Positions 56,989-64,000 of a DNA stretch of 64,000 bases are shown here, piece by piece (the first letter of the stretch is position 1; every line of letters begins with the position of its first letter). The stretch is from Haematobia irritans. Lineage: Eukaryota > Arthropoda > Insecta > Diptera > Muscidae. Below the pieces are notes generated by a model. It made no database searches, was not told the DNA's origin, and saw only the letters and a program-made list of their open reading frames with translations. Location: contig NC_134398.1 of NCBI RefSeq assembly GCF_050003625.1, positions 68,270,891 through 68,334,890 on the forward strand, written 5' to 3'. Both the position numbers and the translations under genes were made by a program.

Positions 56989-58991
56989 TATACCCTGCGC
57001 CACACTGTGGAACAGGGTATTATAAGTTAGTGCATATGTTTGTAACACCCACACGGATGAAAAAGACTGTTTTTCATATGTTTGGCTATAAACATTATAT
57101 GTTTGGAACACAAATTTTTAAACACAATATTTTTGAGTGCAAGCATATAATGTTCATAAACTAGCATAACATGTTTGGGACATATATGTTAATATGTTAG
57201 AACATATTATGTTTGGGACATAAAATGTTTGTAAATATAATATGCTTGGATGCAAACATATATTAATTTAGAAATAGCCTATAAACATATATGTGTTTAG
57301 TAGCTTGGAGCGCTATTTAACAGGGAGCGATATTGAATTAAGTTGGTGGTTGTTGCTTGTTATTACAAAATTAACATTTTATTTTTCCTTGGGCAATTGA
57401 TCAGCTACTTCTTTAATCCTTACAAACTGTGTGGTCCGCTGTTCGAATCCCCGTCCGGCAAAAGGTAAAATTAAAATAAAAAAATCATACAATTGAATAA
57501 TTTATTCTACAATGTTTGTATTACAGAAAAAGGTGCTAAGAACTAAAAAATCTCGTGGAAGTGAGAAAGATGTGGGGGAATATACAATTGGGCAGAAACA
57601 AAATTTTGAGCATTCAGGTCGAAAACCTATGTTGTTAGCATCTATATTACCTGTTTATTTTCATAATTCATTATGATTGTAAATATATAAATAAATAAAT
57701 AAAATTTTGAGAATTTTTTTAAAGCATATAATAATTTTGGGTGCAAAATGCTTCCAAACATATTATATGTTCATATAATAACATATTGTTTTTTGGAAGA
57801 CAACATTATTGAATTTGGATGCAAAAATTCAAATGTTTGGAACTTAGACTACCCAAACATATATTGTTTAGACCAATATGCTTTCAGACATATTATATAT
57901 TGGAAGAGATCAAACATATAAATGTTTGGGCAATACCCAAAAATGTATATGCTTGAAGCTAAATATGTTTGGGAGTATATGTTACAGAAGCGATTTTTTG
58001 TGAGCGTGCAGAAGGAGACGAGATAGACACATGGTGTCTTTGGCAATAATGCTCAGGGTGGGTCCCTGAGTCGATATAACCATGTCCGTCTATCCGTCTG
58101 TCCGTCCGTCCGTCCGTCTGTCTGTGAACACATTTTTGTGATCAAAGTCTAGGTCGCAATTTAAGTCCAATCGCCTTCAAATTTGGCACATATTCCTAAT
58201 TTGGGTCAGAATAGAACCCTATTGATTTTGGAAGAAATCGGTTCAGATTTAGATATAGCTTCCATATATATCTTTCGCCCGATATGCATGGACCCAGCAG
58301 CCAGAATTTTATACCGATTTGCTTGAAATTGTGTACAAACATAACACTTCGTCGTATAGTCATGTGTGCAAAATTTGATTGAAATCGGTTCAGATTTAGA
58401 TATAGCTCCCATATATATCTTTCGCCCGATATGGACTTATATGGCCCCAGAAGCTAGATTTTTGGGCGAATTTGTTGATATTTTGCACAGGGAGTAGATT
58501 TGGCATTGTAGCTATGCGTGCCAAATTTGGTTGTAATCGATTCAGATTTAGATATAGCTCCCATATATATGTTTTTCTGATTTCGACAAAAATGGTCAAA
58601 ATACCAACATTTTCCTTGTTAAATCGCCACTGCTTAGTCGAAAAGATGTAAAAATGACTCTAATTTTCCTAAACTTCTAATACATATATATCGAGCGATA
58701 AATCATAAATAAAAATGCGTAAGATTTAAATGTTTCCCATATTGTTTTACTAAAATTGTGTTCCACCCTAGTGCATTAGCCAACTTAAATTTTGAGTTTA
58801 TAGATTTTGTAGAAGTCTATCAAATTCTGCCCAGATCTAGTGATATTTAAATGTATGTATTTGGGACAAACCTTTATATATAGCCCTCAACACATTTGAC
58901 GGATGTGATATGGTTTCGAAAATTTAGATCTACAAAGTGGTGCAGGGTATAATATAGTCGGCCCCGCCCGACTTTAGACTTTCCTTACTTG
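56989..58991 (-). mobile_element. M2 element, ~1.05 kb net, with palindromic ends, interrupted by M1
   Basis: The left end is the palindrome ATACCCTGCGCCACA...TGTGG...CAGGGTAT (56990-57020). The right end carries AGTCGGCCCCGCCCGACT (58956-58973) and TTTAGACTTTCCTTACTTG. Between them are tandem units with GAAATCGGTTCAGATTTAGA (58220-58580) and a (CCGT)n run at about 58086-58120. No ORF and no ordinary inverted repeats between the two ends. The class is unknown. An M1 element sits near its left end. Confidence 0.7.
57052..58008. mobile_element. M1 element, complete, 957 bp, inserted in M2
   Basis: Starts CACGGATGAAAAAGACTG and ends CGATTTTTTGTGAGCGTG. Flanked by CA on both sides (57050-57051, 58009-58010), a deviation from the usual TA. 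The uninterrupted M2 sequence at 18520-18600 shows the empty site (CACCCAGAAGG in this orientation). It carries the tRNA-like block CTGTTCGAATCCCCGTCCGG at about 57440-57460. Confidence 0.87.
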
Positions 58992-59779
58992 TTTTAAAAA
59001 TATGTTTTGCGGAAATTTTGTTGTACGTACGGTAATCTACAGTCAAAATTGAAAATCAAATTTTTATCAAAAATTCAAAAAACAACAAATTGGAAGTTGA
59101 ATAATGTTGGTAAAAAAACTGTGTAGTGTTATAATATATCTACTCTCTACTAAAATCAAATTGTTTATCTGTAAATAAAAACTTTGTTTAAAGCACACTG
59201 TATTTTTTAAGATACAACCACTATTTAAAAAACACATACAATTAAAAGAAATGGTATGCAGGTGTTCTTCTTTTACCATTTTGCGTATTATATATTTTCT
59301 TCGAACGAATCTGTGATCTTGTGCTCAGCTTTTCACGCTACTGTAAATTTCTAAATTCTCGACTTCATTCTTAGAAAAAAATCAACGAAAATTTCATTAG
59401 CCGATAATTAATTTTAGCTAAATTTAATGACATGTACTAAAAATAAAAAAAAACTGTTTTATACAAATGAAGCACACAAGGACAAAGTGGGACATATCTA
59501 AAATGAGAAATTTTACTTTAATTGTGCCTGCCTTGAACTTCGTATACGGCTAAAGACACTTTAACAATTTTTAACTCCAAAATTTTCTTTTAAAATATTA
59601 AATTTTCTTAAGCAACGAAAAAATTGTTATTTTTAACAAAATTACTTCAATTTGACAAAACGTATTAACTTATTTGTATCGCATTGCAATTAGTAAAATA
59701 TTTTATCTTCACACCGAAAAAATACGTACCTAAACTAACGCTAAATTTAACTTATTTTTATTGCGAAAAAATATTTGTA
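58992..59779. other. Sequence without recognised feature
   Basis: AT-rich; one short open frame on the minus strand (59067-59279) without motifs. Confidence 0.4.
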
Positions 59780-60248
59780 CACAAAAAAAATCTGATTCAA
59801 TCACGAAATTAATTGATCCAATTAATTTTTTTATTTGAAATGTCTTCAATGATAGTATCAATCACAATTTTAATTGGACGTTAAAAAAATACTTGATTAA
59901 AAAACTGATTTCATTAGCAAATTTCAATTAATTTTTTAATTGATTCGATTAAAAATTTAATTGATGTTGATTGCAAAACTCAATTAATTTTTTTAATACA
60001 TTTTTAGTTAAAAATTAAAAAAATGTCCATCACTTTTTTCATTGACTTAGTCTTCCGAGTTTGATTAAAAAGTTAATTGTAACGAATAATTTTTTAATTA
60101 TCAATTTTAAAATTTTCAATCATTGACTTAACTTAATATTTCTGTATTTATTAAAGAGTTGATTGTATCAAATAATTTATTAATTGAAAAATTTTTCAAC
60201 TTCAATCAACTTTTTAATTGGAAATATTTTAGTGATAGTTTTTCTGTG
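59780..60248. mobile_element. TA-target MITE, 469 bp, CAATTAA-rich
   Basis: Flanked by TA (59778-59779, 60249-60250). The ends read CACAAAAAAAATCTGATT and ...GATAGTTTTTCTGTG. Its left arm, reverse-complemented, is nearly the same as the sequence of the 6167-10890 MITE before the LINE (ATTTCGTGATTGAATCA). Confidence 0.8.
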
Positions 60249-60559
60249 TAGTTAAATTTTATTTTTTTCGAAATTTTCCACAGCCCAATGAAATTTTCCT
60301 TTTTTAAGTATGTCTCAAACATTTTATGAACTAAACGTGGGTATAAGGTTCAATAAAGGTAGTTCATTTTTTCTTCTATCATGTGATGTGATTTCGTGAG
60401 TTGTAATTAAAAAGTACACCAGGGCATTAAATTTTCCTGGTTTTAACAACGCATTGTGAAAATCTCAAAACGTGGAGTATAATTTAGTTAGTTCGACGTA
60501 GTTCATTCTTGCAATAAAACAGTTTTTTCTGTGCACGCACATAGGATTATTGTATGTTT

Positions 60560-60690
60560 ACAATAACAGCTACATAGCCCAGTGGATAGTTGTTTGCATT
60601 ACAGAAAAAGCCTATGTAGTGAATAAACCTCGTGGAAGTGAGAAAGATGGTAGGGACGATCCAATTAGCCACAACAATTTAGTCTTTATG
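60560..60690 (+). repeat. M1-related fragment with an A-box-like motif
   Basis: CATAGCCCAGTGGATAGTTG matches a Pol III A box. It is followed by GCATTACAGAAAAAG and CCTCGTGGAAGTGAGAAAGA, which are M1 words (compare 48275-48330). It suggests that a fuller M1 form carries both Pol III boxes. Confidence 0.55.
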
Positions 60691-60729
60691 AATTTGTTTT
60701 CACATCATTTTGTATTAAAATGATGAAAA

Positions 60730-60955
60730 ATGCAACTAAATATCTTTAAATTGTCAGCATATAGTAGATGATACGTTAGTAAAAATTTTGAAAAGTAAAG
60801 GATTAAATTCACTCCCCTGTGGCATCCCAGATTTTTTAATATGTGTCTGGGAATAGCAACATTCACAATCTACAGATACTAACTCATTTGAGTAATAGGA
60901 CATTACGAGGAATTTTATTGGAAACTTTAGCAAAATCAATAAAAATTGCATCGAT
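60730..60955 (-). pseudogene. Small LINE reverse-transcriptase relic
   Basis: Minus-strand frame with FPIKFLVMSYYSNELVSV, then SGMPQGSEFNPLLFKIFTN, the conserved S-G-x-P-Q-G-S RT motif. A shifted YADNLKI follows near 60740. It is a fragment of a Jockey/CR1-type LINE. Neither end was found. Confidence 0.75.
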
Positions 60956-61010
60956 TTTAAAATACATATGTTCTAAAAATTAGAAATACAATGATAATGG
61001 ACCATTTTGT

Positions 61011-61545
61011 AGCTGCAATCAAAAAAGTTTACTTCGATTCATAGATTTTGACCTTCCCTAAGGGATTTTGGTATTGATTACAAGCCATAGATGCGGCGTC
61101 TTTAAAATAAAGAAAGTTTTTAGAGAGTTATCTCTCATTAAATCTAGGCTCTATAATTATTGAAATTGGGATACATATCTAATCTATCGAATTTTTGTTT
61201 TGTTAATTTCAAACAAACTTAAAACCAAAGATGCAAACTCCTTAGTATAAGTCTTAGCCTATATTTGAAGCTGTTTTATCTTTGAACAATAGATGCAACA
61301 TCTCAGTTAATTTAAAGCTTCTGCTTTCTTCTTTAAATCAAAAATGTTTTTCTTTACTTTAAGGCAAATTATCCTTACTTCAAAGACATGCGATTTTAAC
61401 ATAGGTATGCAAATTTCAACAATTCGTGTCCTAAATTTAAAGAATATATACTTTTTTATTTAAAATTTCTTTATTTTAAGAAAATTGTGTTGAGTGACCT
61501 AAAATTTAGGTTGCATAGTCTTTCAATATTTTTTTCAGTATGTTG
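61011..61545. mobile_element. Diverged T4-like element
   Basis: Starts near CAATCAAAAAAGTTTACTTC and ends near TTTTTTTCAGT. The interior shows GATTTTGGTATTGATTACAAGC and CTTTAAAATAAAGAAAG words as in T4. Boundaries are approximate. Confidence 0.45.
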
Positions 61546-62312
61546 ACCTACCATGGAAGAATTCATGTCGTGCAGGACTTATAACAACAATAGGCTCTAT
61601 TAATTTGGAAATATTAGATACTTTAGAAATACTTTTTATAACTTCCCCAATGACAAACTGTACAAGCATGAACTGGTAAATAAATGACCTCCTACTAAAA
61701 CACCCAACTCTATGTAAGACAAAGATAAAAGCATATGGCCACCTTTTAGTATTAACTTACCAACATTCATACATTCTAACTCGCGGACAAATAACTGACC
61801 GTAAATTACGAGTTGTTATTTTTCTGGATTATACAGAGTAGGTAAATTTATTTCTGAGTCTGTCTCTTTCAATTCGTATTACTTTAGGAAACAACTGTAG
61901 GTATACATTCAAAGAGGTTGGAAAACCCCAAAACAATAATGACATTGCTTGTAAACAATCCAACGAACTTGAAGCTGAAAACAGATCTCTTAGACCACGT
62001 ACTATACAAAGCGTTGAATTAACAGCACGGTTTATACTCCATTCATGATATTCATTTATGGTTTAACTTTAATAGCTGACACTTTACCTGATATCTTACT
62101 GTGAACTTCGTAGTGTTGGCATTGCCAAAATTGACCGATCATAATTTCGTGATGCTATTAAGGAGGAGTCACGCACTCTAGTATTACTCATATTTTTCAA
62201 GAACTTTTTGACAGAGCAGAAACAAATGTTCGCTTAGACGATATTGTTCAACGTACACTGCGCACCAATTTAATATCAAATAACAGAAGAAAATAATGTT
62301 TTCTTTTCTCTG
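61546..62312. other. Sequence without recognised feature
   Basis: Some codon-like stretches at 61830-62290 but no recognisable motif or open frame. Confidence 0.35.
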
Positions 62313-62965
62313 CACTGAAAAAAATATTGTCGTGAGGTCAAAGATTTCATGTCTTTAAAATACGAATGCAAATTTTGCTTAGCATAGAAGACGCATTTCT
62401 CTAGTATAAAGTTTTTTTCCTTGACCAAAGGTCGATAAACTTTTCAATGAAGTCGTATTGTCCTTATAATTAAGTGATTTGATTTAAAAATGGATATCAT
62501 AACATGAAAGAAAAAATGTTTGGGCTAAGGTCAACTTGACTTTAATAATTTTGAAAAAATCTTTAAATTTAATGAAATTATCTTTAAATTTGTTGTCTTT
62601 TTGCATCTTGACTACAAAGCAAAAAATCGTTCAAATATAGGACAACACTTTTTCAACACTTTATTTTAAAGACGTTTTTTACTTGAAACACAGCATAATT
62701 TCTACTAGAAGTCGAGTCTTAATTTGGAAAATAAAGTCGTCGTTAACTTGTTTTTAAAGGACTTGGATAGCATATGAAGAAAGCTGAAAAGCGAAAAATT
62801 AAAATTTGCTTCCTAGAAGCAAGTACACAAAACCCGATTTTAAAAGAGAATTGTGTCTTAAAAGTATCCTTACTTGTATTCTCCGCTTCTTTGGCTCGGA
62901 ATCAATACCAAATTTTTTAAAGTAAAGACAAAATCTTTGGAACCGGGTATGCTTTTTTTTCAGTG
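62313..62965. mobile_element. T4 element, complete, 653 bp
   Basis: Starts CACTGAAAAAAATATTGTCG and ends CGGGTATGCTTTTTTTTCAG then TG, with TG on both outer sides (62311-62312, 62966-62967). It is the uninterrupted reference for the split copy at 52202-53474. No coding sequence. Confidence 0.8.
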
Positions 62966-63404
62966 TGAAGAGGAATTTAGATGAGAATCAAAGTTTGAGA
63001 AATCGATTTTTCAATCATATTCGTAATTTTTCATAATTTGAAAATGTGTAAATTGGACATCAAAAGCCTATTAGTCGATTTTGACCAACATCAAAAGTCG
63101 ATTTGTCGAAAAGTCGTTTTTTCAATTTGTGTATCCCTAATGTGGAATATACCAAAAATTGTATTATTTTCAACATTATTTACCACATATTTTTGCAGCT
63201 CAAAAAAGAATCAGGTAGTTAAAAATGTGGACTGGACTGGGCCTGCCAAAATAAAAACTCAAATCGTCATCAAGTAAAATAATCCCGCACTCCTACATAA
63301 AACGCTTAAAAGTGAAATTCATTTGCAATTTTAGTGACACCTAGGACACCTCTCGATTTTAATTGTGCTCATGATTTCAGACACGTACCTCATGTAAATT
63401 ACTC

Positions 63405-63592
63405 ATAAAATTATTCGTGAGTCACGACATATTTCGTGAGTCACGATATTTTCCTGTGTGAGTAAAAGTTTTCTTTTCGTGAGTGAGCGTGAGCGTGAGA
63501 CCTACAAAACAATATCGTGCGTGAGTAAGATTTTTCCGTCGTGAGTGTGCGAGAGCGTGAGTAAAATATACTCACATCGACACCTCTACCAC
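63405..63592. repeat. Clustered CGTGAGT repeats, possible hAT subterminal region
   Basis: At least eight CGTGAGT/GTGAGT words between 63417 and 63572. The block ends ACTCACATCGACACCTCTAC, which in reverse reads like a hAT terminus (TAGAGGTGTC). The opposite end and a duplication were not found. Confidence 0.45.
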
Positions 63593-64000
63593 ATAACCTT
63601 ACCGGTTTTTATCCACCTGTTTTGATCACTCTAGATATTAAGTAGATCGTAGATGTCTAAACTTTACAAAAAATATTTTTTAAGTTCATAGTAAATCAGA
63701 GTAGTTTATCTATCAACACTCAAACAACAGTGAACCCACCAAGAAGGAAAATTTTGGTTAATTTTAAAGAATTTTGGTTTATTTTAGAAAATTTTACCTA
63801 ACTGTTTTACAATCGCCGATCTCACGCCGATATCACAAAATGAAGTAAATATTTTTCGGCAAATTCAAGAACATTTAATCGAAATAATTATTCTTCTTCA
63901 CTTGTTAAAGAAAATGTTCGTAGTTTGAAGGATAATTTTATGAGTTCAAAATTGCAAAAACGTCTTTAGTGCCATACGAAGTTCAAGATGGGCGCACACT
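63593..64000. other. Terminal stretch without recognised feature
   Basis: AT-rich; no coding or repeat boundary recognised. Confidence 0.4.

Overview
The window is A+T-rich dipteran chromosomal DNA, most likely from a muscid fly close to the stable fly or horn fly. The family is inferred from an irritans-type mariner, a tRNA-derived SINE with an AACCT-type tail, and several repeat families typical of muscid genomes; the species cannot be fixed from sequence alone. The only host gene seen is on the minus strand: four exons of a P4-type ATPase (phospholipid flippase, ATP10-like) at 41749-41929, 12842-13021, 12649-12773 and 11899-12584. Their reading phases join cleanly. Almost everything else is intron filled with mobile elements, including one intron of about 28.7 kb (13022-41748). 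Further exons are expected on both sides of the window.

Region 1-11.8 kb: one old Ty3/gypsy retrotransposon (+) cut by at least five later insertions. These are a 5'-truncated LINE (12-bp target duplication), a PIF/Harbinger-like MITE (TTA), a hAT element (8-bp duplication) carrying a long minisatellite, a TA-target MITE that itself received a nearly full-length CR1/Jockey-type LINE, and a truncated MITE called M1 here. Most insertion points are fixed by target duplications and by the gypsy reading frame resuming on the far side.

Region 13-41.7 kb: degraded MITEs and SINE pieces, then a nest five transposon levels deep. An RNase H-bearing LINE (LOA/R1-like, copy X, minus strand, about 17-41 kb) holds a TTA-target DNA transposon (22996-39146). 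That holds a second copy of the same LINE family (copy A, 23419-38435), which holds a PHD-finger LINE (27171-37784), which holds a BEL/Pao LTR retrotransposon (29661-35112) and an 864-bp MITE. A mariner, a hAT and an intron-bearing Harbinger derivative with a Myb/SANT-like gene also sit within copy X.

Region 42-64 kb: no host exon was recognised. It holds four good copies of M1 (TA/CA targets, one ending in a (TA)n array of about 430 bp), a second mariner, several copies of a TIR family called T4, a repeat with terminal palindromes (M2), three SINE copies, a small RT relic and a broken protein-coding relic of unknown family.

No element looks fully intact. The best preserved coding sequences are the LINE ORFs at 6696-7607, 7825-10527 and 27331-28299, and the BEL integrase frame. 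Two mechanistic points stand out: LINE copy A and the tRNA-SINE share their 3' terminal ~75 bp, and M1 elements carry tRNA-like Pol III box sequences.
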